Shown here: positions 8,404-17,381 of the stretch, in pieces
Layout: every line of letters starts with the position of its first letter
Position numbering within the stretch: position 1 is the stretch's first letter
Source of the DNA: Actinomadura mexicana
GTDB lineage: Bacteria; Actinomycetota; Actinomycetes; Streptosporangiales; Streptosporangiaceae
Assembly: GCF_900188105.1 (NCBI RefSeq)
Contig: NZ_FZNP01000013.1
Span: 62,001-126,000, forward strand
DNA length: 64,000 bases
Direction: 5' to 3'
The notes under the pieces: model-generated
What the model was told of the DNA's origin: nothing
The model's input: the letters and a program-made list of their open reading frames with translations, nothing else
The model's database searches: none
Program-made: the position numbers and the translations under genes

Positions 8404-8951
8404 CGTGCACCGACCGGGATCGCGATGAGCGATTCGAGCTTCCACCCGGACGGTGTGCGGACCGTCCCGGTCTCGAACCGCTTGCGCTGCAGAGTGGGCG
8501 CGCCGCCCCGCAAAGCCAGCTTCACCTGTACGGACGCGATGACCTTCGCCTTCCCCGCCCGGACGTCGAGCGACGTGACGGCGGCTCCGGTGACGGTCGC
8601 CGCGGCGGTGGTCCGCGACTGGCCGATCCTGGTGCGGTTCCGCGGCTCGTCCCGGGCGAGCTGGTCGTGCAGCGCGCCGGTGGAGGCGTCCCGCCAGGCG
8701 CGCAGCCCGGCGTCCACCCGCGCGGGATCCATCGAGTTGAGCGCGGCGATCTGCTCCCGGGCGCTCCGCAGCACGACGTCCCGCGCGCGTTCGGGCGCGC
8801 TCCGCGCATCCGGCTCGTCGCGCAACACCGTCCAGCCCGACCAGGCGAGGAACACGGCGGCGGCGGCGATCGCCGCCCATCCGACCAGCCCCCACCCGGC
8901 GAGGAGCCCGTCCCGCCGGCCCCGGGTCTCCCGCTCGGCGGTCGCGGTCAT
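8400..8951 (-). CDS. Mce-associated membrane protein (type A, first copy)
   Basis: 183 aa. A charged N-terminus, one transmembrane segment (WAAIAAAAVFLAWSGWTVL), then an alpha/beta domain with IAALNSMDPARVDAGLRAW and VRTPSGWKLESLIAI. ATG at 8951 overlaps the mceF stop (ATGA), so translation is coupled. Together with the next gene it forms the first A-B pair; the pair at 7321-7872 and 6678-7319 is the second. Longer in-frame N-terminal extensions run antisense into mceF and are not used. Confidence 0.8.
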   Translation of the reverse strand: MTATAERETRGRRDGLLAGWGLVGWAAIAAAAVFLAWSGWTVLRDEPDARSAPERARDVVLRSAREQIAALNSMDPARVDAGLRAWRDASTGALHDQLARDEPRNRTRIGQSRTTAAATVTGAAVTSLDVRAGKAKVIASVQVKLALRGGAPTLQRKRFETGTVRTPSGWKLESLIAIPVGAR

Positions 8952-10213
8952 CCGCCTGCCCCCTCGACGCCGAGAAGGCCGCCCATGCCGGCGGGTCCGT
9001 CCGCGACGCCCGGCAGAGCGAGCGCGCCCGGCAGGGCAGGCGAACCCGGGAGTGCGGGCGAGCCGGCGGAGAGGACCGAGCCCGCCCGCGCCGGAGCCGG
9101 GACCGGACGTCGCGGAGCATTGCCCGCGCCGCGCACGTTCACGCCGCTGGACGGCGGCGCACCGCAATGGGCGGCCGTGTTGAGCGCTGGGCCGGGCGAG
9201 GTGTCCAGGCCGTTGCGGTACCTCGTGCCGCCGTAGCCGCTCGTGCAGTCCGGCGGGTCGAAGAACGTCGTGACCATCCCGAAGTCGAGCCTGCCGTCCT
9301 GGGCGACCGACATGCCGGTGGAGACCGCCGCGGGCAGCTTCGCCAGGAGCTGCTCCAGACCGTCCGCCCGGGGTTCCAGCAGATCGGACGTGGTCAGCAG
9401 GTTCGCGACCAGGACGCTGAGGGACGGGTCGAGGTCGCGCACCAGCGCCCGGAACTCGCCCGCCGCGCCCGGCGCCGTCGACACCAGCTTCCGGAAGGCC
9501 GGGTCGGACCTGCGCAGCTGCTCGGAGAGGAGCCGCGCGTCGCGGCCGAACGCCTTCAGCGACGCGGCCTCCTGGTTCTGGGTGCGCAGGACGGTCCCGG
9601 CGTCGCCGATGAGCGAGGTGGTCGGCCCGGCGTTCTCGTTCGCGGCGCGGGTGAGCGATCTCGTGCTGTCCAGGAGGACCCGGAGGTCGGGTCCCTGCCC
9701 GGCGAACGCCTGGCCCAGCTCCCCGACGACCGTCCGCAGCGCGTCGGTCGGGACGGACGAGGCGAGCGCGTTCACGCTGGTGAGCAGGTCCGTCACCGGG
9801 GCCGGAGTCGCCGTCGACGAACGCGGGATCACCGAGCCGCCCGCCAGGAACGGCCCCGCGCTCGTGGCCGGGCGGAGGTCGATGTACTGCTCGCCGATCG
9901 CCGACCGGTTCGCGACGACGGCCCGCGTGCGTGCGGGAACCCGCGGCGCCGACTTCTCGATCTTCAGGTCGGCCAGCACGCCGTCGCCGGTCAGGTGCAG
10001 CGTGCCGACCCGTCCGACCGAGGTGCCCCGGTAGGTGACGTCGGCGTTCTCCGCGAGGCCGCCCGCCTCGGCGAGGTCGGCCCGCACGACGTAGTAGTCG
10101 CGGTAGCCGACGTACCCGCCGAGGTCGGCGTAGGAGAGGCCGACGTGGCCCATCGCCAGTAGGCCGACGACGAGGAAGACGAGGTTCTTGACCCTGGTGG
10201 CCGCGGTCGGCAT
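8948..10213 (-). CDS. mceF: MceF-type substrate-binding protein of the Mce lipid importer
   Basis: 421 aa. N-terminal membrane anchor (LVFLVVGLLAMGHVG), MCE/MlaD domain at about residues 40-115 (ADVTYRGTSVGRVGTLHLT), then the long helical Mce C-terminal domain with heptad-like segments. The last ~60 residues are Pro/Gly/Ala rich with ALPGSPALPG-type repeats, as in many MceF proteins. Start ATG at 10213 shares its last base with the mceE stop. In the assembled complex six Mce proteins are thought to form a lipid tunnel from the outer envelope to the YrbE permeases. Confidence 0.9.
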   Translation of the reverse strand: MPTAATRVKNLVFLVVGLLAMGHVGLSYADLGGYVGYRDYYVVRADLAEAGGLAENADVTYRGTSVGRVGTLHLTGDGVLADLKIEKSAPRVPARTRAVVANRSAIGEQYIDLRPATSAGPFLAGGSVIPRSSTATPAPVTDLLTSVNALASSVPTDALRTVVGELGQAFAGQGPDLRVLLDSTRSLTRAANENAGPTTSLIGDAGTVLRTQNQEAASLKAFGRDARLLSEQLRRSDPAFRKLVSTAPGAAGEFRALVRDLDPSLSVLVANLLTTSDLLEPRADGLEQLLAKLPAAVSTGMSVAQDGRLDFGMVTTFFDPPDCTSGYGGTRYRNGLDTSPGPALNTAAHCGAPPSSGVNVRGAGNAPRRPVPAPARAGSVLSAGSPALPGSPALPGALALPGVADGPAGMGGLLGVEGAGG

Positions 10214-11238
10214 CAGTCCCCCTGCGCGGGCTTGACCGGCGGGACGACCTGGGTCCCCGGCCGGGCGGTGATCTGGAGGTACACGTTCAGGTAGTCGCCC
10301 TTCACCGCGGGCAGGACGGCGTCGGTGAACGGATAGGTCGCCAGCACCTGCAGCGCGTTCGGCAGGTCGCGGCCGGCGTCGGAGAGTTCGCGCAGCGTCG
10401 GTTCGAGGGCGCGCAGGTCGGCGATCATGTCGTCCCGGCTCCGCCGGACGGTCGTGACCGCCGCGCGCGACAGGTCGTCCAGCGATCGCAGCATCCGGAC
10501 GAGCGCCCCGCGCTGCTCGGCCAGCACCGCGAGGCCGGGTTCGATGTCGTCGAGGGCGACGCCGATCTGGTCCCGGCGGCCGCGCAGCGTGGCCGACAGC
10601 CGGTTCAGGCCGTCGATGGCGTCGGTGATGCCCCGCCTGTTCGCGTCCAGGTCGCCGACGAGCCTGCGGGCCTGCTCCAGCAGCGACCGGACCTGCGGTT
10701 CGTTGCCGCCGAGCGCCCGGTTCAGCTCGACGGTGATCGTCCGGAGCTGCGCGATGCCGCCGCCGTTCAGCAGCATCGACAGCGCGCCGAAGACCTCCTC
10801 GACCTCGGGGTTCCGGTTCGTCCGGGACTCCGGGATCACCGCGCCGTCCGCCAGCGCGCCCGGCCCCGCGGCAGCCTGGGCCCCGCCCGGCGGTCCGGCG
10901 CTGAGCTGCACGAACTTCTCCCCCAGCAGGCTCGACTGGCGCAGCTCGGCGTAGGCGTTCGCGGGGAGCCGGACATCGCCGTCGACCTTCATGGTGACCT
11001 CCGCCGTCCAGCCGTCCCGGGGCAGCGCGACCTTCACCACCCGCCCGACCGCGACGTCGTTGACCTTCACCGCCGACTGCGGGACGAGGTTCAGCACGTT
11101 CGCGAACCGCGCCCGCACCGTGTACGGGTGGTCGCCGAGGTCGGCGCCGCCCGGCAGCGGGAGGTCCGCCGCGCCGGAGAAGCCGCACCCGCCGAGGGCG
11201 GTGCAGGCGAGGGCCGTCCACACGACGTGCCGGATCAT
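10213..11238 (-). CDS. mceE: MceE-type lipoprotein of the Mce lipid importer
   Basis: 341 aa. The signal peptide ends in a lipobox LGGC (residues 15-18), the hallmark that separates MceE (the LprK-type subunit) from its anchored siblings. The MCE/MlaD domain follows (NVLNLVPQSAVKVNDVAVG) and then the helical C-terminal domain (VEEVFGALSMLLNGGG..., TVRRSRDDMIADL). ATG at 11238 overlaps the mceD stop (ATGA). A lipid-anchored Mce subunit is needed for a complete importer. Confidence 0.92.
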   Translation of the reverse strand: MIRHVVWTALACTALGGCGFSGAADLPLPGGADLGDHPYTVRARFANVLNLVPQSAVKVNDVAVGRVVKVALPRDGWTAEVTMKVDGDVRLPANAYAELRQSSLLGEKFVQLSAGPPGGAQAAAGPGALADGAVIPESRTNRNPEVEEVFGALSMLLNGGGIAQLRTITVELNRALGGNEPQVRSLLEQARRLVGDLDANRRGITDAIDGLNRLSATLRGRRDQIGVALDDIEPGLAVLAEQRGALVRMLRSLDDLSRAAVTTVRRSRDDMIADLRALEPTLRELSDAGRDLPNALQVLATYPFTDAVLPAVKGDYLNVYLQITARPGTQVVPPVKPAQGD

Positions 11239-12227
11239 GGCGCCGCCCTCCGCTGCCCGGCCACCGGCAGCGGCGGGGCCAGCTCGCCGAGGTTCTGCCG
11301 CCCCATCAGCGACCGCGTCGCCGGGTCGTAGGCGTTCAGGATGTTGGTGGCGTTGAGCGGCTGGACGTCCAGGGCCTCCGCCAGCGACCGGCGCTGCTTC
11401 ACCAGCAGCTGCGTGATGTCGGCGAGCTTCCCGACGTTCCCGGCGATCTGCCGCCGGTTGTCGTGCACGAACGCCTTGACCCGGGCGAGCGCCTCGGCCA
11501 GCGCCTTCAGCGCGGCGTCCAGCTCCTCGCGGTCGTCGGCGAGGAAGCCGGAGACGTCGGCGAGCTGCCGCTCCGCCTCCCTGACCTGCCCGTTGTTGGT
11601 CCTCAACGTCGTCGTGAACGTCTGGAGGCCGCGGATCGTCGCGAACAGGTCCTTCTGCGAGCCGGACAGGGTCCTGGCCGCCTGCGCCATCCGCTCGGTG
11701 GTCGTGCGGATGTCGTGCCCGTTGCCGCCGAGGTTCTCGGCGCCCGTTTCGAGGAGCCGCGACAGCGCGCCGTCCTTGTTCAGGCCCTTGGGCCCGAGGT
11801 CGGCGGCCAGCCTGCGGATGCTGTCGTAGACCTTGTCGAGCTCCATGGGCGTCGCGGTCCGGTCGGCCGGGATCACCGTCCCGGCCGCCATCCTGGGGCC
11901 GGACGTGTAGGCGGGCGTGAGCTGGACGTACCGGTCGGCCACCAGGCTCGGCGCGACCGCCACGGCCTTCGCCCCGGCCGGGACGTCCACGCCGCGGTCG
12001 ACGGTCATGACCGTCCGGACCCGGGTCCCCTCGGCCCGGACGGAGTCGACCGCGCCGACCTTCACACCGAGGACCCGCACGTCGGAGCCCTTGTAGACGC
12101 CGACCGCGGTCGGGAAGTACACGGTGATCCGGGTCCCGCCCGGGTCGCGCAGGGCGACCAGGACGACGGCGGCGACCACGACGGCGAGCCCGGCGGCGAC
12201 CAGCGGGGTACTCAGCCGGCGCAGCAT
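11235..12227 (-). CDS. mceD: MceD-type substrate-binding protein of the Mce lipid importer
   Basis: 330 aa. N-terminal anchor (TPLVAAGLAVVVAAVVLVAL), MCE domain with ITVYFPTAVGVYKGSDVRVL, then a helical region including a DREELDAALKALAEALARV coiled segment. Start ATG at 12227 uses the last base of the mceC stop (TGATG). Letters C/D are assigned by order in the operon; paralogues are hard to name by sequence alone. Confidence 0.9.
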   Translation of the reverse strand: MLRRLSTPLVAAGLAVVVAAVVLVALRDPGGTRITVYFPTAVGVYKGSDVRVLGVKVGAVDSVRAEGTRVRTVMTVDRGVDVPAGAKAVAVAPSLVADRYVQLTPAYTSGPRMAAGTVIPADRTATPMELDKVYDSIRRLAADLGPKGLNKDGALSRLLETGAENLGGNGHDIRTTTERMAQAARTLSGSQKDLFATIRGLQTFTTTLRTNNGQVREAERQLADVSGFLADDREELDAALKALAEALARVKAFVHDNRRQIAGNVGKLADITQLLVKQRRSLAEALDVQPLNATNILNAYDPATRSLMGRQNLGELAPPLPVAGQRRAAP

Positions 12228-13270
12228 CAGCCACCCCCCTTCTTGGGCGGCATGCACCCTTGGTCGGGGGCCTTCGCCCCGTACTCCTTCGGGACGAGCC
12301 CGCACAGGTAGCCGTCCATCCAGCGCCCGTTGCCGAGCGTGTTGCCCAGCAGCCGCGTGTAGGGGCCGGCCGTCTTCAGCGCCCTGTCGAGGTCGTCCTG
12401 GTTCTCGCGCAGCAGGTCGGTGACGCGGCCGAGGGCGCGGAGCGTCGGGTCGAGCTGCCGCTGGTTGTCGTCGACGAGCCCGACGAGCTGCCGCGACAGC
12501 GCCTGCGTGCCCGTGAGCAGCGCGTGGATCGCCTCGCGGCGGTGCCGGATCTCACCGAGCAGCAGGTTCCCGTCCCGCAGCAGCGCCTCGACGTTCGCGC
12601 TCTGGCCCGCCATCGTCCCGGTGACCTGCCGCGTGTTGGCGAGCAGCCGCGCCAGCTCCGCGTCCCGCGACGAGATCGTCTTCGACAGCGCCGAGACGCC
12701 GTCCAGTGCCCTGCGGACGCTCGGCGCCGTCCCGGCGAACGTCGTGGAGATCGCGTCGAGACTCGCGGCGAGCTCGGCCGAGTCGATCCGCCCGACCGTC
12801 CCGGCGAGGTCCTCGAACGCCCTCGTCACGTCGTAGGGGGAGGTCGTCCGGGCGAGGGGGATGCGGCGGCCCGGATCCTGCGGCCGGGCGCCGAGCGGGT
12901 CGACGGCGAGGAACTTGTCGCCGAGCAGCGTCTTGATCGCGATGGCGGCGGTGCTGGCGTCCCCGATCCAGGTGCGGCGCACCCGGAACGCGACGGCGAC
13001 CTTCGCGCCGTCAAGCCGGACGCCCGTGACCTCGCCGACCTTCACCCCCGCGACGCGGACCTCGTTGCCGGGGCGCAGCCCGGCGGCCTCGCCGAACTCG
13101 GCGGTGTAGCGGGTGCCGCCGCCGATCACCGGCAGGTTCCGGGCGTTGAACGACAGCAGGCCCAGCGCGGTGATCAGCGCGAGCGACACGACCGCGACCG
13201 CGACCGGGTTCCGCTCCCGGACGGGCCTCAGCCGGGGCCGCCGGCCCTTGACCGGCCGTCTCTTCGTCAT
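12227..13270 (-). CDS. mceC: MceC-type substrate-binding protein of the Mce lipid importer
   Basis: 347 aa. A very basic N-terminus (TKRRPVKGRRPRLRPVRERN) leads into the membrane anchor, followed by the MCE domain (YTAEFGEAAGLRPGNEVRVA) and the Mce helical domain; it ends in a short Pro/Lys/Gly tail with two cysteines. ATG at 13270 overlaps the mceB stop (ATGA); the longer in-frame extension to 13387 lies inside mceB and is rejected. Confidence 0.9.
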   Translation of the reverse strand: MTKRRPVKGRRPRLRPVRERNPVAVAVVSLALITALGLLSFNARNLPVIGGGTRYTAEFGEAAGLRPGNEVRVAGVKVGEVTGVRLDGAKVAVAFRVRRTWIGDASTAAIAIKTLLGDKFLAVDPLGARPQDPGRRIPLARTTSPYDVTRAFEDLAGTVGRIDSAELAASLDAISTTFAGTAPSVRRALDGVSALSKTISSRDAELARLLANTRQVTGTMAGQSANVEALLRDGNLLLGEIRHRREAIHALLTGTQALSRQLVGLVDDNQRQLDPTLRALGRVTDLLRENQDDLDRALKTAGPYTRLLGNTLGNGRWMDGYLCGLVPKEYGAKAPDQGCMPPKKGGG

Positions 13271-14379
13271 GCGCCGCACCTTTCGGCCGTGAGCGGGACA
13301 CCGGTGGGCGGCGGATGCTCCTCGCCCGGGTACTGCCGGTAGGCGGCGCCGCCGAGGTCGGCCTCGCAGAGGTAGAGGTTCATCCACGACCCGTAGGAGG
13401 CGATGCGCCCGATCGCGGTCATCTTCACCGGCAGCAGCCGCAGGAACGACTCGACCTTCGGGGAGTCGTCCGACAGGTTCTCCGACAGCCGCCCGAGCTG
13501 CGCGATGTCGCGCTTGAGCGGTTCGCGGCCGTCGCGCAGCAGGCCGGTGGTGGTGCTCGCGAGGTCGTCCAGCGCGCCGATCGCCTCGCCGATCGCGGTG
13601 CGGTCGGCGGCCAGCCCGGACACGAGCCGCCGCAGCGTCCCGATCAGGTTCCCGAGGTCGTCGCCGCGCGAGTTGATCGTGTCGAGGACGGCGTTGAGGT
13701 TGTCGACGACCTGCCCGATGACCTGGTCCTTGTCGGCGATGCCGCGCGTCAGCGACCCGACGGTGGACAGCAGCCCCTCGACCGTCCCGCCCTCGCCCTG
13801 CAGCACCTGCACGATCGACCCGGCGAGCTGGTTCACGTCCCGCGGGGACAGCGCCTGGAACAGCGGCTGGAACCCGTTGAAGAGCTGCGTCAGGTTCAGC
13901 GCGGGCGCCGTCCGCTCGACGGGGATGGTGGCGCCGGGCCGCAGCGTCCCGCCCTCCCCCGCGCCGCGCCCCAGCTCGACGTACCGCTGCCCGATCAGGT
14001 TCAGGTACTTGATCGTCGCGGTGGACGAGGCGGGCAGCCGGCGCCCGCGCTCGACGGAGAACGAGACGAGCGCGACGCGGCGGTCCACGACCTCGATGCC
14101 GCCGACCCTGCCGATCTCGACGCCCGCGATCCGGACGCCGTCGCCCTCGCGCAGCCCGGAGGCGTCGGAGAACCGCGCCCGGTAGGAGACGGTGTCACCG
14201 CCCCCGGTCCGGGTGATGCTGAGCGCGAGCATCGCGGTCGCGACCACGGTCACCGCGACGAACGCCAGCGACTTGACCAGCGGCCTCGCCAGGCTCCTCC
14301 GGTTCACACGAGCGGTCCGGTTCACACGAGCGGTCCGGTTCACACGAGCGGTCCGGTTCACACGAGCGGTCCGGTTCAT
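13267..14379 (-). CDS. mceB: MceB-type substrate-binding protein with repeat-extended N-terminus
   Basis: 370 aa. The first 25 residues are four copies of NRTARV, encoded by an 18-bp repeat, before the membrane anchor (LAFVAVTVVATAMLALSI). MCE domain: YRARFSDASGLREGDGVRIA; helical domain follows and the protein ends with a conserved WMNLYLCEADLGG region. Each repeat contains an in-frame GTG, so five starts at 18-nt spacing are possible (ATG 14379 and four GTGs). The annotated ATG overlaps the mceA stop (ATGA). Confidence 0.88.
   Translation of the reverse strand: MNRTARVNRTARVNRTARVNRTARVNRRSLARPLVKSLAFVAVTVVATAMLALSITRTGGGDTVSYRARFSDASGLREGDGVRIAGVEIGRVGGIEVVDRRVALVSFSVERGRRLPASSTATIKYLNLIGQRYVELGRGAGEGGTLRPGATIPVERTAPALNLTQLFNGFQPLFQALSPRDVNQLAGSIVQVLQGEGGTVEGLLSTVGSLTRGIADKDQVIGQVVDNLNAVLDTINSRGDDLGNLIGTLRRLVSGLAADRTAIGEAIGALDDLASTTTGLLRDGREPLKRDIAQLGRLSENLSDDSPKVESFLRLLPVKMTAIGRIASYGSWMNLYLCEADLGGAAYRQYPGEEHPPPTGVPLTAERCGA
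14301..14378 (-). repeat. 18-bp tandem repeat x4 at the 5' end of mceB
   Basis: Units 14301-14318, 14319-14336, 14337-14354 and 14355-14372, each GGTTCACACGAGCGGTCC on the plus strand, then six bases of a fifth unit merging with the ATG. All four units are identical, suggesting recent expansion. In the sense direction each encodes V-N-R-T-A-R and supplies a GTG codon in frame. Confidence 0.97.
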
Positions 14380-15632
14380 CCCAGCCTCACCTCCGTGCCC
14401 CGGTAGACGGGCCCGACGAGGACGCTGCTCCAGTCCGGCAGCGCCTCCGGGACGTCCTGGAGCCCGGGTGCGAGCAGCTCGTTGACGAGGCGGTTCTCCT
14501 CGGGCGAGTTCGGCAGGCCGAGCGCGCCCGGCGCCACCGCGACCGGCGTGGCCGCATTCGGCGGCGCCGATCTCGGGAGGGCGGTCCCGCCCACCGGATA
14601 GCAGTGCGGGCCGCTCCTGTCGGTGTAGCGCGGACGGTCCTTACCCGGGACGTAGCGCCCCTTGGACGGCAGCGTCCTGACGTTCACGTGCAGGCCGGGC
14701 CGGTCGGTGCCCTTGCCGAGCACCTTGTCCATCACCGGGACGAAGTCGGTCAGCATCCGCAGCGTGCACGGGTACTCGGGCGCGTACCTGCTCAGCAGTT
14801 CGAGCGTCGGCCGGCTCGCCGCCGAGAGGCGGATGACGTTGCCGGAGTTCTCGTGCAGGAAGTCGGCCAGGTCCGAGGAGGCGTCCGTCACCGACGCGTA
14901 CAGCCGCGCGAGGTCGTTCCTCTGCTCGACCAGCGACCGGCTCGTGTAGGCGAAGTCGTTGAGAGCCTGGAGGATGTCGGGCGCGGCCTCGGTGTAGTCG
15001 CGGCTCACCTCGACGAGCAGCCTGATGTCGCGGTTGAGGGCGGGCAGGCTCGGGTTGACCTTCTTGAGGTAGGCGTCCAGCTCGACCATCGTCCGGCCGA
15101 GGTCGGCGCCCCGCCCGTCCAGCGCCTGGGAGACCGCGGTGAGCGTCGCCGCCAGCTCCGCCGGCCGTACGGCCGTGAGCAGCGGAAACAGGTTGTCCAT
15201 CACCTGCTGGAGCTCGATCGCGTTCGCCGACCGGTCCTGGCTGATGACGCTCCCGGCGGTGAGCCGCTCGGGGGACGGCCGCGCCGGCGGGACGAGCGCG
15301 ACGAACCGGGCCCCGAACAGCGTCGTCGGCAGGAGCTGCGCCGACACGTTGCGCGGCAGCAGCCTCACCTTGTCCGGCCGGATCGCCAGCCGCAGCGTCG
15401 CGACGCCGCCGTCCGAGGAGATCTCGCGGACCTCGCCGACGACCACGCCGCGCAGCTTCACGTCCGCGTGCGGGCGCATCTCGCTGCCCGCGCTCGCCGT
15501 CCGCAGCGTCACCCAGGCGACGTCCGTGAACTTCTTGCCGTAGACGGCGACCGACAGCCAGACCAGCAGTACCGGCACGAGCAGGAACGCCACCCCCGCG
15601 AGCCGCCGGCCCAGGACCCCCCGGGCGTTCAC
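14376..15632 (-). CDS. mceA: MceA-type substrate-binding protein of the Mce lipid importer
   Basis: 418 aa from the GTG at 15632, which overlaps the stop of the second YrbE gene (GTGA). Anchor VAFLLVPVLLVWLSVAVYG, MCE domain with ADVKLRGVVVGEVREISSDG, then the long helical domain (Mce4_CUP1-like: NEFAYTSRSLVEQ-type segment at FAYTSRSLVEQRNDLARLY) and a Pro-rich C-terminus. The same reading frame is open upstream through the YrbE gene, so length alone would misplace the start. Confidence 0.9.
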   Translation of the reverse strand: MNARGVLGRRLAGVAFLLVPVLLVWLSVAVYGKKFTDVAWVTLRTASAGSEMRPHADVKLRGVVVGEVREISSDGGVATLRLAIRPDKVRLLPRNVSAQLLPTTLFGARFVALVPPARPSPERLTAGSVISQDRSANAIELQQVMDNLFPLLTAVRPAELAATLTAVSQALDGRGADLGRTMVELDAYLKKVNPSLPALNRDIRLLVEVSRDYTEAAPDILQALNDFAYTSRSLVEQRNDLARLYASVTDASSDLADFLHENSGNVIRLSAASRPTLELLSRYAPEYPCTLRMLTDFVPVMDKVLGKGTDRPGLHVNVRTLPSKGRYVPGKDRPRYTDRSGPHCYPVGGTALPRSAPPNAATPVAVAPGALGLPNSPEENRLVNELLAPGLQDVPEALPDWSSVLVGPVYRGTEVRLG

Positions 15633-16498
15633 CCGGCCACCTTCACCGTCGTGCTGGTGCCCCAGAGCGCGAGGCTGAAGAAGAAGTCGCTCACGCTGAT
15701 CAGGACGATGGACGTGCGGACCGCGCGGCCGACGGCCCGCCCCACCCCGGCGGGGCCCCCGGCCGCGCGGTAGCCGTAGTAGCAGTGCGACAGGATCACC
15801 AGGACGCTGAAGACCAGCACCTTGAAGAACGACAGGACGACGTCCACCGGCGACAGGAACAGCCCGAAGTAGTGGTCGTAGGTGCCCGCCGACTGCCCGT
15901 TGACCACGACCGTGACCTCCCGGGACGCCAGGTAGGCGCACAGCAGCCCGATCGCGTAGAGCGGGAGGATCGCGACGGCGCCCGCGACGATCCGCGTCGT
16001 CACCAGGTACGGCAGCGACGGGATGCCCATGACCTCCAGGGCGTCCACCTCGTCGCTGATGCGCATGGCGCCGAGCTGCGCGGTGAACCCCGCGCCGACC
16101 GTCGCCGAGAGCGCCAGGCCCGACACCACCGGGGCGATCTCGCGGGTGTTGATGTAGGCGGAGGCGAACCCGGTGAACGCCGAGGTCCCGATCTGCTGGA
16201 GGGCCGAGTAGCCCTGCATGCCGACGACGACGCCGGTCGCGAGGGTCATCGCGACCATCACGCCGATCGTCCCGCCGACCACGCCGAGGCCGCCGCTGCC
16301 GAACGCGACCTCCGAGAGCAGCCGCTGCACCTCCCTGCGGTAGCGGTGGACGGCGCGCGGCGTCCACAGCAGCGCCCGGACGTAGAAGACGCCCTGGTCG
16401 CCGGGCTGGTCCAGCCACGCGAACCATCCGGCGGGCCCGGCTCTGAGCCCGGCGAGGCCCCTGCCGGGGGGTCGCCCCCTCGGAAAGACGAGGTTCAT
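15629..16498 (-). CDS. yrbEB: YrbE/MlaE-type ABC permease B of the Mce importer
   Basis: 289 aa. MlaE-family permease with 5-6 hydrophobic segments and the diagnostic cytoplasmic loop QLGAMRISDEVDALEVMG (the conserved ExDAxExMG loop that contacts the ATPase). The ATG at 16498 is 2 bp after the stop of permease A. Both permeases pair with a shared MceG (Mkl-type) ATPase, which is not encoded in this window and must lie elsewhere. Confidence 0.93.
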   Translation of the reverse strand: MNLVFPRGRPPGRGLAGLRAGPAGWFAWLDQPGDQGVFYVRALLWTPRAVHRYRREVQRLLSEVAFGSGGLGVVGGTIGVMVAMTLATGVVVGMQGYSALQQIGTSAFTGFASAYINTREIAPVVSGLALSATVGAGFTAQLGAMRISDEVDALEVMGIPSLPYLVTTRIVAGAVAILPLYAIGLLCAYLASREVTVVVNGQSAGTYDHYFGLFLSPVDVVLSFFKVLVFSVLVILSHCYYGYRAAGGPAGVGRAVGRAVRTSIVLISVSDFFFSLALWGTSTTVKVAG

Positions 16499-16500
16499 GC

Positions 16501-17283
16501 TCAGCCTCCCTTCGGCGGGACGACCTGGAGGTAGATCCCGGTGATCACGAGGTTGAGCAGGAACAGCAGCAGGAACGTGATGACGACCGACTGGTTCACC
16601 ACGTCGCCGACGCCCTTCGGGCCGCCCCTCGGGTTCAGGCCCCGGTAGGCGGCGACGATCCCGGTGACGAAGCCGAACAGCAGCGCCTTCGCCTCGCCGA
16701 CGTAGAGGTCGGGGAGCTGGGCGAGGGCGGAGAAGCTCGCGACGTACGCGCCGGGCGTCCCGCCCTGCATCATGACGTTGAAGTAGTAGCCGCCCGCGAC
16801 GCCGACGACCGAGACCAGGCCGTTCAGCAGGAACGCCACGGCGACGCAGGCGAGGACGCGCGGGACGACGAGCCGCTGGACGGGCGAGACGCCGAGCACC
16901 TCCATCGCGTCCAGCTCCTCGCGGATCGTCCGGGCGCCGATGTCCGCGCAGATCGTCGAGCCCGCCACCCCCGACACCAGCAGCGCCACGATCATCGGGC
17001 TGGCCTGCTGGATCACCACCAGGACGCTGGCGGCGCCGGTGAACGACTGCGCGCCGAACTGCTGGGTGAGGGAGCCGACCTGCAGCGACGTCACCGCGCC
17101 GAACGGGATCGACACGAGCGCCGTCGGCAGGATCGTGACGCTGGCGATGAACCAGAACTGCTCGACGAACTCGCGGACCTGGAAGGGCCGCCGGAACGCC
17201 ATGCCGAACACGGTGGCGCCGAGCGCGAACATGCGGCCCGCCTCGCGCAGCGCGCTCAGCGGATACGTGGCCGGTGACGGCAT
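16501..17283 (-). CDS. yrbEA: YrbE/MlaE-type ABC permease A, first gene of the mce operon
   Basis: 260 aa. MlaE-family permease; the conserved loop reads DIGARTIREELDAMEVLG at about residues 115-132, with hydrophobic segments before and after (VLACVAVAFLLNGLVSVVG). Start ATG at 17283 opens the operon; the divergent lipoprotein gene begins 98 bp away, so the promoter lies in that gap. No TetR/KstR-type palindrome was obvious in the gap. Confidence 0.93.
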   Translation of the reverse strand: MPSPATYPLSALREAGRMFALGATVFGMAFRRPFQVREFVEQFWFIASVTILPTALVSIPFGAVTSLQVGSLTQQFGAQSFTGAASVLVVIQQASPMIVALLVSGVAGSTICADIGARTIREELDAMEVLGVSPVQRLVVPRVLACVAVAFLLNGLVSVVGVAGGYYFNVMMQGGTPGAYVASFSALAQLPDLYVGEAKALLFGFVTGIVAAYRGLNPRGGPKGVGDVVNQSVVITFLLLFLLNLVITGIYLQVVPPKGG

Positions 17284-17381
17284 GCCCGCACCTCCCCTCC
17301 GCGCTCCCGGCGCCTCACGCTCTCCCGATGTCCCGGTTTGGCCCGATATCGTCGAGGCCCGATCCCGCTGGAGGGACCCCT

